From Leucobacter sp. 7(1) (lineage in GTDB: Bacteria > Actinomycetota > Actinomycetes > Actinomycetales > Microbacteriaceae): DNA of 64,000 nucleotides. The position numbers and the translations under genes are program-made. Positions 24,796 through 32,364 of the stretch are shown one piece after another. Positions within the stretch are counted from its first letter, which is position 1; each line of letters starts with the position of its first letter. The stretch covers positions 18,185 to 82,184 of the forward strand of contig NZ_FUID01000022.1 of assembly GCF_900163635.1 (NCBI RefSeq). Reading direction: 5' to 3'. The notes beneath the pieces are model-generated. The model was not told the origin of the DNA and made no database searches. It saw only the letters and a program-made list of their open reading frames with translations.

Positions 24796-26520
24796 ATGGA
24801 AGTTGCCCTGATCGCGGTCATCGCCGTTGTTGTCCTCGTCGGTGCCTCGATCCTGGGTGGCAGGATCGGCATCGCGGCACCGCTCGTGCTCGTCGTCACC
24901 GGGATCGGGGTCGGCTATTTGCCGTTCGTGCCGCTCGTCGAAATCGATCCGGAAGTGATTCTGCTGGGCGTGCTCCCACCCCTGCTCTACGCGGCGGCCG
25001 TCAATGTGCCGCTCGTTGACTTTCGCCGCAATTTGCGGCCGGTGGTGGGCCTATCCGTCCTGCTTGTCATCATTACCGCGGTCGTGATCGGCGCGGTGCT
25101 GCACTTCGCGGTCCCCTCGATCCCACTGCCCGTGGCAATCGCCCTCGGTGCCGTGATCAGCCCCACTGACGCCGTCGCCGCCACCTCAATCGGTAAGCGT
25201 CTCGGTATGCCGGATCGCGTTGTTGCGATTCTCGAGGGCGAAAGCCTCGTGAACGACGCCACCTCCCTCGTGCTCCTCAAGACCGCGATTGCCGCCGTCG
25301 CCGGGGGCTTCATGTTCTGGGACGCCGCCGGATCCTTTGCGTTTTCCGTCACCGCCGCGATCGTCGTGGGCGGCCTCATTGGCTTCATCACGGTGTGGCT
25401 CCGCTCCAAGCTCCGTAACCCGGTCTACGACACGCTCATCTCGTTCGCCGTGCCCTTCGTATCGTTCATCCCGGCCGAGGCGATGCACGCTTCGGGCGTT
25501 CTCGCCGTCGTGGTCACCGGCTTGTACACCGGGCATCACGCCTCACGACGATTCAGCGCAACCGCTCGCATGAACGAGCGGCTGAACTGGCGCACCGTGC
25601 AGTTCGCCATGGAAAACGGGGTCTTCCTCGTCATGGGACTGCAACTGCACGCCCTCGTCGAACACGTGGGGGAAAGCCCCTTGCGCCTCCCCCACATTGC
25701 GCTGATCTCGCTCGGCCTCGTCGCCGTGCTCATCGGCTGCCGCGCGCTGTTCATGATCCCGCTCATCGCCTCCATGCGCGGATCGGTAGATCGCTACGAG
25801 CAACGCAGCAACGGTTTCACCCGGCTCGCGCGCCGGGCCCGCGCCGCGGAGTCCCCCGACCCGCGACGCGTGGAGCGCGCCGAACGGCTCGCCGAGCGTA
25901 CCCGCGCCGACCTGGAACACGAGCGCGCTCAGGGCCTCGGGTGGCGAGACGGCGCGGTGCTGTCATGGAGCGGGATGCGCGGTGTGGTGACCCTCGCGGC
26001 GGCGCAATCGATCCCCGTGGGGGTCCCATACCGCGCGCAGATCATCCTGATCGCCTTCGCGGTGGCCGTGATCACGCTGCTGCTGCACGGACTCACGCTC
26101 CCGCTTGTCATCAACAAACTCTGGCCCAATGGCTCAAAGTCCGGGGCGAGCGCCGCCGAGCTGAAGGCGCTGAAGGGCGATCTCATGGAGGCCGCGGATT
26201 CGGCAATCGATGACGCCCTCGCCAATTCCGAAGAGGGTCAACGCCCCGTGCCCGAGGAGATCGTGAAGCGGGCCCGCGCCAGCGCTCGCAACGGCCTCAC
26301 CCCGATCACGCTCAGCGGTGCCACCGGCGGGCTCCTGCTGCCCAGCGAGGAGACGCCAGCCCGAGCGTTCATCCGCCTCAGCCGCGTGGCCCTTGAAGCC
26401 CAGCGCACGGCGCTCCTCGACGAGCGCGCCCTCGGCCGGTACAGCTCTCCAGCGCTGCGTGCCGCGGAGCTCGCCCTCGACGCGCACGAAACCCGCCTCA
26501 CCCCACCCGGCGCAGAGTAG
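24796..26520 (+). CDS. Na+/H+ antiporter, CPA1 family
   Basis: This 574-residue protein has about twelve hydrophobic segments in the first 420 residues. It has the CPA1 motif around the ion-binding aspartates: SPTDAVAATSIGKRLGM followed by ILEGESLVNDATSLVL (ND motif). A cytoplasmic charged segment lies at about 315-370 (a run of Arg/Glu/Ala), then GWRDGAVLSWSGMRGVVTLA, a conserved late helix with Arg. A C-terminal cytoplasmic tail of about 120 residues follows. It exports Na+ or K+ in exchange for protons for pH and salt balance. It begins 12 bases after the winged-helix gene and may be co-transcribed. Confidence 0.92.
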   Translation: MEVALIAVIAVVVLVGASILGGRIGIAAPLVLVVTGIGVGYLPFVPLVEIDPEVILLGVLPPLLYAAAVNVPLVDFRRNLRPVVGLSVLLVIITAVVIGAVLHFAVPSIPLPVAIALGAVISPTDAVAATSIGKRLGMPDRVVAILEGESLVNDATSLVLLKTAIAAVAGGFMFWDAAGSFAFSVTAAIVVGGLIGFITVWLRSKLRNPVYDTLISFAVPFVSFIPAEAMHASGVLAVVVTGLYTGHHASRRFSATARMNERLNWRTVQFAMENGVFLVMGLQLHALVEHVGESPLRLPHIALISLGLVAVLIGCRALFMIPLIASMRGSVDRYEQRSNGFTRLARRARAAESPDPRRVERAERLAERTRADLEHERAQGLGWRDGAVLSWSGMRGVVTLAAAQSIPVGVPYRAQIILIAFAVAVITLLLHGLTLPLVINKLWPNGSKSGASAAELKALKGDLMEAADSAIDDALANSEEGQRPVPEEIVKRARASARNGLTPITLSGATGGLLLPSEETPARAFIRLSRVALEAQRTALLDERALGRYSSPALRAAELALDAHETRLTPPGAE

Positions 26521-26563
26521 CGGACCACTCAGACCCGGGCCCGGGTGCCGGGGTCCGTGTGCC

Positions 26564-26605
26564 GGGGTCCGGGGTCCGGGGTCCGGGGTCCGGGCTCCGG
26601 GCTCC
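26564..26605. repeat. tandem heptamer repeat (GGGGTCC/GGGCTCC)
   Basis: Six consecutive 7-bp units, four GGGGTCC then two GGGCTCC, run from 26564 to 26605. Further imperfect copies occur on both sides (about 26545-26670). This G-rich block lies between the convergent antiporter and nicotinamidase genes and encodes nothing I can support. Confidence 0.9.
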
Positions 26606-26712
26606 GGCTCCTGGCCCCGTGTGCCGCGGTCCGGGCTCCGGGCCCGTGTTCCGGGCCCGTGGTGCCGCACCCCAACACGCTCCACACGAGCGTTTTTACC
26701 CAAACTAAGCGA

Positions 26713-26726
26713 TTTTCCGCGGAAAA
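26713..26726. terminator. AT/GC palindrome between convergent genes
   Basis: TTTTCCGCGGAAAA is a perfect 14-bp palindrome in the gap between the antiporter and nicotinamidase genes. It could act as a short bidirectional terminator or a protein-binding site. Confidence 0.4.
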
Positions 26727-26814
26727 CGGGTCAGTCTCGGCAAAATCCCTACGGTTGGGTGAGCGATTAACGGGGTATCCGGTCTGCACAGCAGCGGGCC
26801 GAGGAACCGGCGGA

Positions 26815-27390
26815 CTAGCGGATCTCGACGCCCGCCGCGGCGAGTTCACGAAGCGCCGCGGCCGAGCTCTCGGGGGCGACCCCCGCGATATGCTCCGAGA
26901 GCACCCGCACGACGAGCCCGGCGGCACGCGCGTCAAGCGCCGAAGCCCGCACGCAATAGTCAGTGGCAATCCCCACCACATCGAGTGTGTCAACCCCGTG
27001 CTCGACAAGCAGTTCAGCAAGGCTGCGGCCGTCGCCAGTCACACCCTCGAACGCCGAATAGCCGTCGTTCCCCATGCCTTTGCGCAGATGCACATCAATC
27101 CGGCCGAGCGGCACCCGGGGATGGTATGCAGCCCCAAACGTGCCCTGCACGCAGTGCACAGGCCAACTCGTCACGAAGTCTGGCTCCGTGCCGGGTGCGG
27201 CAAAGTGGCCGCCGTTGACGCTGTCTGCATCGTGCCAATCTCGGGATGCCGCCACGAGCGCGTAGCGATCCGGCATCGCGTCAAGGAACCCATCGAGCCC
27301 CGCGGCAACCGCGGCACCACCATCGACTCCGAGTGCTCCGCCCTCCGTGAAGTCATTCTGCACGTCGACGATCAGCAATGCCCGGGTCAT
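26815..27390 (-). CDS. pncA: nicotinamidase / isochorismatase family hydrolase
   Basis: This 191-residue enzyme should deamidate nicotinamide to nicotinate for NAD+ salvage. The catalytic triad is visible: D9 in IVDVQNDF, K104 in LRKGMG and C146 in GIATDYCVRAS. The metal ligands fit D51 and H53 (SRDWHD) and a histidine in NGGH at 62. WPVHC is also typical of PncA. The length matches actinobacterial PncA (186 residues in mycobacteria). It follows the Lrp regulator gene by 41 bases on the same strand and may be read with it. Confidence 0.93.
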   Translation of the reverse strand: MTRALLIVDVQNDFTEGGALGVDGGAAVAAGLDGFLDAMPDRYALVAASRDWHDADSVNGGHFAAPGTEPDFVTSWPVHCVQGTFGAAYHPRVPLGRIDVHLRKGMGNDGYSAFEGVTGDGRSLAELLVEHGVDTLDVVGIATDYCVRASALDARAAGLVVRVLSEHIAGVAPESSAAALRELAAAGVEIR

Positions 27391-27431
27391 GCGCCCTCCA
27401 AGCGTGGAACTGGAACGGAACGCTTGCCAGC

Positions 27432-27920
27432 CTACGCCGAACGCACCGGATTTTGGTGGTGGCTGAACACAATGCTCGTGCGCGTAGCCGATACGGCGGG
27501 ATGCGCGGAGAGGTGCTCCATCACGAAGTCGCGCACATGATCGGAATCCCGCGCCGCCAAGTGGATGATGAAGTCCTCAACGCCACCGAGGAAGTACAGC
27601 TGCATGACCTCCGGGAGGCTCCGGAGTGCATCGCTCATCTCAGAGATGCGCTGCCGCGCGCCGGAGCGCACGGTCACGCTAATGAGTACCTGCAGGCCAA
27701 GACCCATCGCACGAGGATCGACGCTCGCGGTGAACCCCGTAATGATCCTGCGCGAGACGAGGCTGCGGACCCGCGCAATGCACGTCGAAGCGGCCACACC
27801 GACACGCTCCGCAAGCTCTGCGTTGGTGATTCGACCGTTGGACTGCAACTCTTCGACGATCTTGCGGTCTACGTCGTCTAATTCCAGTTCAGGGTGCAGA
27901 TTCTTCGATACCTCTGACAT
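27432..27920 (-). CDS. Lrp/AsnC family regulator, AldR-like
   Basis: This 162-residue protein has the N-terminal helix-turn-helix (LDDVDRKIVEELQSNGRITN, then ELAERVGVAASTCIARVRSL) and the C-terminal RAM ligand domain (from about residue 75, with a FLGGVEDFIIHLAARD core). Its position, divergent from alanine dehydrogenase, is that of AldR in mycobacteria, where the protein binds between the genes and responds to alanine. By that precedent it should control ald. An AT-rich dyad in the 189-base gap is a candidate binding site. The first 14 residues are variable and the start could be slightly downstream. Confidence 0.92.
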   Translation of the reverse strand: MSEVSKNLHPELELDDVDRKIVEELQSNGRITNAELAERVGVAASTCIARVRSLVSRRIITGFTASVDPRAMGLGLQVLISVTVRSGARQRISEMSDALRSLPEVMQLYFLGGVEDFIIHLAARDSDHVRDFVMEHLSAHPAVSATRTSIVFSHHQNPVRSA

Positions 27921-27988
27921 CGGCCACCACTCTCGCTCGCAGAATTCCCACTCACACGACTAAATCCGAAGAGAATTCAACTATTTGC

Positions 27989-28020
27989 TACTGATTACGA
28001 ATATACTGCACTATTAGTAG
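27989..28020. promoter_or_regulatory. ald promoter region with AT-rich dyad
   Basis: CTACTGAT (27989-27996) and ATTAGTAG (28013-28020) form an imperfect inverted repeat, seven of eight positions, flanking a TATACT (28002-28007) that would serve as the -10 box of ald. The stretch is AT-rich, unlike its surroundings. Lrp/AsnC proteins favour such sites, so binding by the divergent regulator is likely. Confidence 0.55.
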
Positions 28021-28109
28021 GTTCCACCGCATCCTGCGACATCACATTGGGTCGTGGTTGGGTGGTTCCATCTGAACACCATTACCCACCGATTTCTTTG
28101 GAGCATGTC

Positions 28110-29237
28110 ATGCGCGTCGGTATTCCCACCGAGATCAAGAACAACGAGAACCGCGTCGCCATCACGCAGGCTGGCGTCGTCGAACTGACCCGCCGCGGGC
28201 ACGATGTCTTCGTGCAGGCTGGCGCCGGCCTCGGCTCGGCCATCACCGATGCGGAGTACATCGCCGCCGGTGCCACCATCGTCGAGGGGGCAGACCAGGT
28301 CTGGGCTGACTCCGACATGATCCTCAAGGTCAAGGAGCCCATCGCTTCTGAGTACGACAAGATGCGCAAGGGTCAGGTGCTCTTCACCTACCTGCACCTC
28401 GCAGCTGATCGCACCCTGACCGACGCCGTGCTCGCATCGGGCACCACCGCCATCGCGTACGAGACCGTGCAGCTCGCGAACCGCGGCCTGCCCCTGCTCG
28501 CCCCGATGTCCGAGGTCGCTGGTCGACTCTCGGTCCAGGTCGGCGCGTACTCGCTGATGAAGGCAAACGGCGGCCGCGGCGTCCTCCTCGGCGGCGTCAC
28601 CGCGACCCGCCGCGGCAAGACCGTCGTCATCGGCGGCGGTGCTGCGGGCGAGCAGGCTGCACGCATCGCCTACGGCATGGGTTCCGAGGTCACCATCATC
28701 GACATCGCGATCCCCCGCCTGAAGCAGCTGGAAGACGAGTTCAACGGTCGTATCCAGACCCGCACCTCGAACGCCCACAACATCACCGAGGCACTCAAGG
28801 ACGCTGACCTTGTTATCGGCTCCGTGCTGATCCCGGGCGAGAAGGCACCGAAGCTCGTCACCGACGAGATGGTTGCGCAGATGAAGCCGGGCTCCGTGCT
28901 CGTCGACATCGCAATCGACCAGGGCGGCTGCTTCGAGAACTCGCGGCCCACCACGCACGACGATCCCACGTTCTCCGTGCACAACTCGATCTACTACTGC
29001 GTGGCGAACATGCCCGGTGCGGTCCCCGAGACCTCCACCGCGGCGCTCACCAACGCTACCCTCCCCTACGTCGTGTCGCTTGCTGACAAGGGCTGGGTTG
29101 CCGCACTGAACGCTGACGAGGCACTGGCAAAGGGCCTCAACGCACACGACGGCGTGGTCACTTTCAAGGGTGTCGCTGACGCATTCGACGGCCTGCCGTT
29201 CTCGTCCGTCTCGGACGTGCTCGCAGCCAACGCGTAA
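28110..29237 (+). CDS. ald: alanine dehydrogenase
   Basis: This 375-residue enzyme reversibly deaminates L-alanine to pyruvate with NAD+. The N-terminus [19 protein letters not shown] is the family signature. The catalytic K75 (LKVKEP) and H96 (TYLHLA) are in place, and the Rossmann motif [19 protein letters not shown] follows. The [21 protein letters not shown] stretch near residue 300-320 is typical. The frame is open upstream to 28047, but similarity starts at the ATG at 28110, preceded by TTTGGAG. It supplies nitrogen and carbon from alanine, probably under control of the divergent Lrp-type regulator. Confidence 0.97.
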   Translation: MRVGIPTEIKNNENRVAITQAGVVELTRRGHDVFVQAGAGLGSAITDAEYIAAGATIVEGADQVWADSDMILKVKEPIASEYDKMRKGQVLFTYLHLAADRTLTDAVLASGTTAIAYETVQLANRGLPLLAPMSEVAGRLSVQVGAYSLMKANGGRGVLLGGVTATRRGKTVVIGGGAAGEQAARIAYGMGSEVTIIDIAIPRLKQLEDEFNGRIQTRTSNAHNITEALKDADLVIGSVLIPGEKAPKLVTDEMVAQMKPGSVLVDIAIDQGGCFENSRPTTHDDPTFSVHNSIYYCVANMPGAVPETSTAALTNATLPYVVSLADKGWVAALNADEALAKGLNAHDGVVTFKGVADAFDGLPFSSVSDVLAANA

Positions 29238-29247
29238 GCAGAGGGCG

Positions 29248-29253
29248 TACTCT
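29248..29253 (+). promoter_or_regulatory. candidate -10 box (TACTCT) before the small unknown gene
   Basis: TACTCT lies seven bases before the ATG at 29261, one base more than the other leaderless candidates here. No ribosome-binding site is visible. Confidence 0.45.
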
Positions 29254-29260
29254 AGATCCT

Positions 29261-29716
29261 ATGGATCTGAAGTTCAGCTTCGGAGGGGCGTCACCGGATC
29301 ATCACGATCACGGTGGCGCCCCTTCGGGCGTTTCCCTCCCCCTGTCCGTGAAGCCCGTCTCGCTTGGCCCGGCGAGCAGCTCGCTCGATATCGTGCTGCG
29401 CCGCTCTGACGCGAAGCTTGTCGCCGAGGCGATCTCCGGAGACGGGGTCACCTACGCCCGCGCCGAGGTCGACACGGATACCGACGCGGCACCCGAAACG
29501 CTCGCGAAGGCCGCCCGCTCGGCGGTGTCCCGCGCGGTTGCGGAGCTCGAGGGCCCCATGTCGGATTCGGTCACCGCGATCGTTGTCGACCTCGGCACGG
29601 ATTCAGTCGCCCTGATCACCGCACTCGGTATCAACCTGGCAGATCCCGTTGTGGACGCCGCGCTGCAGCGACGTTCCGGGATCGCGATGGGCACGCCCGT
29701 CCGCGTCGCCGGCTAG
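29261..29716 (+). CDS. conserved-looking protein of unknown function
   Basis: I do not recognise this 151-residue soluble protein. It has a His/Asp/Gly-rich start (DHHDHGG at residues 13-19), then an alternating strand/helix pattern. A VTAIVVDLGTDSVALITALG stretch near residue 110 resembles the first strands of actin-fold sugar kinases (FGGY type). It is far too short for a kinase. The G/C third-position bias is normal for the genome and supports real coding. It begins 23 bases after ald on the same strand, so it may share its transcript, or use its own -10 box. No function is proposed. Confidence 0.65.
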   Translation: MDLKFSFGGASPDHHDHGGAPSGVSLPLSVKPVSLGPASSSLDIVLRRSDAKLVAEAISGDGVTYARAEVDTDTDAAPETLAKAARSAVSRAVAELEGPMSDSVTAIVVDLGTDSVALITALGINLADPVVDAALQRRSGIAMGTPVRVAG

Positions 29717-29825
29717 CCCGACTCGCAGGAACGGCCGAAACGGCCGACCGCACGCCGGGCCCGGGGCTCACGCCGAACCCAATCGTGACCGAACCCGAAT
29801 GCCGCCGAACCCGAATGCCGCCGAA

Positions 29826-29895
29826 CCCGAGCCGTTGTATCTTGCGGGAGGGATTCTCGCCGGAAAACCCATCCCGCAAGATACAACGGCTCGGG
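29826..29895. repeat. long perfect inverted repeat (24-nt arms, 22-nt loop)
   Basis: Arms 29826-29849 and 29872-29895 are exact reverse complements (each includes GCCGTTGTATCTTGCGGGA). They lie between the convergent unknown gene and aminotransferase gene. They are preceded by imperfect 16-bp direct repeats built on CCGAACCCGAATG (about 29790-29830). The hairpin would terminate both genes. The arm sequence differs from that of the 62-bp repeat family. Confidence 0.93.
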
Positions 29896-29932
29896 GAAGG
29901 TGGAGCATCACAGGGCCGAGTGCGGCGTGAGG

Positions 29933-31168
29933 TTACAGCCCGGCCTGGAACCGGATGATCCGCTCCAGAGCCTCGGCCACGGCGCTTTCACCGGCCGCAT
30001 ACGACAGCCGCACAGCGCGGTCACCCGAAACCGGATCAAAGTCCGCACCGGGGACAACCGCAACATTCGCGCCTTCGAGCAACGCTCGGGCGTAGGCGGA
30101 GGAGTCCGCGTAACGCTCAAGCTGCGGCCCCAACTCCGAGTAGTAGTAGAACGCCCCGTCCGAGGGCGCAGCGACACCCCAGTTCAACTCCGGTTCAGCG
30201 GCGAGAATCAGCGCGCGGGCGCGCGCGAAGCCCGCAACGACCGCGTCGCGTTCGCCGTATGCCTCGGCGCTGAATGAGCGCATCGCGAGTTCTTGTGCCG
30301 GTGCGGGCGGTGACAGCGCGAAGTTCGAAGCCAGCGCTTCCACGGGATCAACCAGGGCCTGCGGCAAGATCGCCCAGCCCAGCCGCCACCCCGTCATTCC
30401 CCAGTACTTCGAGAACGAGTTGATGACCACAGCCTCGGGATCGAGCTCTCGCAGGGTGATCCCGCGCGGATCCGCGGCCCCCGGCTCGGGGAAGGTGATG
30501 CCGTGATAGATCTCATCGCTGATGATGCGCACCTCGTTCGTGACGCACCAGGCGACGAGCTCGGTGAGCGCCGATCGATCCAACATTGTGCCCGTCGGGT
30601 TCGCGGGTGAGGCAAGGATCAGCCCGTTCAGCGGGCCGTGCTTAGCGACCGCAGCCGCCAGCAACTCGGGGGTGGGCTGGTAGCGCGTTTCCGGGCCCGT
30701 CGGGATCTCGATGACGTGCACCCCCAGTGCGGTCAGGATGTTCCGGTAGGCGGGGTATCCGGGGCTCGCGAGGGCCACCCGGTCACCCGGGTCGAATGCG
30801 GCGAGAAATACGAGCTGGAAGGCCCCCGATGACCCAGTGGTCACGGCGACAGTGGCCGGATCCACCTCCACGTCATACCAGGACCGGTAATGGCCGGCGA
30901 TCGCCTCGCGCAGCGGGGTGGTGCCGAGCGGGCCTGTGTATCCGGCAGGCTTGAGTGTGCCGGGCGCCGGGCGGGCACTCGGCTCCCCCGCGCACAGTGA
31001 GACAACGTCGTGTCCGTCCGCACGGCGGCGAGCGATCTCATCGGTGATGCGCATCACCTCGAAGGCGGGGATCTTCGAACGCTGGGACGCCGCGAGCGGC
31101 GCGATGCTGGGAGCCTCCCCGAGCCTGCGGGAAGGCGGAGTCTTGAACGGTCCGCCTGGTGTGATCAT
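29933..31168 (-). CDS. class I/II aminotransferase (PLP-dependent)
   Basis: This 411-residue enzyme has the fold-type I aminotransferase pattern: KIPAFEVMRITDEIARR, the SLCAGEP binding loop, ASPANPTGTML (NPTG motif), IISDEIYHGI (Asp and Tyr contacting PLP), and NSFSKYWGMTGWRLGWA with the Schiff-base lysine. A late RLSYA supplies the carboxylate-binding arginine. It resembles aspartate/aromatic aminotransferase-like proteins of actinobacteria, so the amino donor is uncertain. The ATG overlaps the stop of the upstream membrane-protein gene by four bases, and a separate -10 box (TAACGT) sits six bases from the ATG. Confidence 0.92.
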   Translation of the reverse strand: MITPGGPFKTPPSRRLGEAPSIAPLAASQRSKIPAFEVMRITDEIARRRADGHDVVSLCAGEPSARPAPGTLKPAGYTGPLGTTPLREAIAGHYRSWYDVEVDPATVAVTTGSSGAFQLVFLAAFDPGDRVALASPGYPAYRNILTALGVHVIEIPTGPETRYQPTPELLAAAVAKHGPLNGLILASPANPTGTMLDRSALTELVAWCVTNEVRIISDEIYHGITFPEPGAADPRGITLRELDPEAVVINSFSKYWGMTGWRLGWAILPQALVDPVEALASNFALSPPAPAQELAMRSFSAEAYGERDAVVAGFARARALILAAEPELNWGVAAPSDGAFYYYSELGPQLERYADSSAYARALLEGANVAVVPGADFDPVSGDRAVRLSYAAGESAVAEALERIIRFQAGL

Positions 31169-32364
31169 GCCTCCACGTTAGCGGGCCGCGGCGCGGCAGC
31201 GTCGAGGTGCCGCAGAAAGATGATGAGCCAGGCGAAAATGATGCCAGCGGCGACGAGCTCGAACGCCGCGAGGTTGTAGTACTGCACGGGCCAAAACAGG
31301 ATCGCGGAGAGCGCGATCCCCATTAGCACGATGTCAGAAAACAGCAGGAAGGCCTTCGAGAAACCATCGAGAATCCAGCGTAGGCCGATCAGCACCCCGC
31401 CGAAGACAACCGCCATACCGGTGGCAAACGTGTTGTGAACGATGAGGTTCTTGTCGACCGGGACCAAGCCCACACCGGCGAGGCAGGCCCCAATCGCCAC
31501 AAACGCCCACCCGATGAGGGCGGTGTTTCGCGTATGGCTCGGAGGGGCGGCACTCGCCCACGCCTCGAGCGCCGGGGACATGAGCGAGGCCAGTGAGGCG
31601 AGCAGCATGCCTCCCACAACGAGCGTGAAGTTGAAGATGATCACGCTGATCCCACTGCCCGCACCCAATTCGCTGAAGTGGAGTTGCCACCACTCCGCGT
31701 CGCTTGTGGTGAGCATGGCAACAACGATGCCGCCCGTCATAAACACCGAGAACAGCCCCGAGAGTCGCGAGGTCGTCAGGTCACCACCGGACAGCGTGCC
31801 CCCATAGCCGGCAACAGCGGCGAGCAGCACCGTGATCATGATGCTTGTGAACGCGTCAACCTCAAGTCCCAGAAACCCGCGGACAAGAATCGAGGTGAGC
31901 AGCCCCACCATGAGCACGGTGATTCCCGCGTGCACAAGTGCGATCGCGAGCGCATTAATTACCGCCTGTGTGCGCACCGCCCAGCGCGGCCAGCCCGGAA
32001 TCGGCGGCAGGGGGGACCGCAGATACTCAGTGACTGCCGAGATCGCCGCGGCCACAGTGGCGAGCACGATCCCGACGCTGCCGGGCGATACGGGGCCCCA
32101 CAGCTGCACGGTGTCGTGGAACGCAATCAGCCCAGTCACGGCCGCGACAACCGCGGCAATCGCGGCAGCGGCAAAGGCTCGCACCTCCCGCCGGCTCCCC
32201 GGCGAATCCGGGACGCTCTCGACCCCGGGATACAGCAGCGCAAACATCGCATCAACGGCGCGACGCAACCGTCCCGGCGGTGTTCGCGTAGCCTGCGGCG
32301 TCGGCTGTACCGGCGGTGTTGGTGGGCGCAGCCGATCAGGCTGTGATGCCTCGGGAGGGGTCAT
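31165..32364 (-). CDS. multi-pass membrane protein of unknown function (DUF998-like)
   Basis: This 399-residue protein has a Pro/Thr-rich cytoplasmic start (about 1-35) and a soluble stretch to about 65. About ten hydrophobic segments follow, from residue 66 to 385. The second half, with HNTFATGMAVVFGGVLIG, resembles the DUF998 type of membrane proteins; the similarity is weak by eye. No transport or catalytic motif is visible. The ATG overlaps the stop of the big nuclease-helicase gene by four bases, and its own stop overlaps the aminotransferase start. The three genes are thus coupled, although a candidate leaderless promoter (TACACT) also precedes this one. Confidence 0.8.
   Translation of the reverse strand: MTPPEASQPDRLRPPTPPVQPTPQATRTPPGRLRRAVDAMFALLYPGVESVPDSPGSRREVRAFAAAAIAAVVAAVTGLIAFHDTVQLWGPVSPGSVGIVLATVAAAISAVTEYLRSPLPPIPGWPRWAVRTQAVINALAIALVHAGITVLMVGLLTSILVRGFLGLEVDAFTSIMITVLLAAVAGYGGTLSGGDLTTSRLSGLFSVFMTGGIVVAMLTTSDAEWWQLHFSELGAGSGISVIIFNFTLVVGGMLLASLASLMSPALEAWASAAPPSHTRNTALIGWAFVAIGACLAGVGLVPVDKNLIVHNTFATGMAVVFGGVLIGLRWILDGFSKAFLLFSDIVLMGIALSAILFWPVQYYNLAAFELVAAGIIFAWLIIFLRHLDAAAPRPANVEA
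31175..31180 (-). promoter_or_regulatory. candidate -10 box (TAACGT) of the aminotransferase gene
   Basis: TAACGT, six bases, then the ATG at 31168. The six bases are GGAGGC, so the spacer could also serve as a ribosome-binding site for the longer transcript from upstream. Confidence 0.5.

Noticed and set aside
26545..27540. 331-codon plus-strand frame across the heptamer repeats and opposite pncA
   Set aside because: It begins in low-complexity repeats and runs antisense to a nicotinamidase with a complete catalytic triad.
28014..29147. 377-codon minus-strand frame opposite ald
   Set aside because: ald is unambiguous, and the antisense frame lacks motifs and a start signal.
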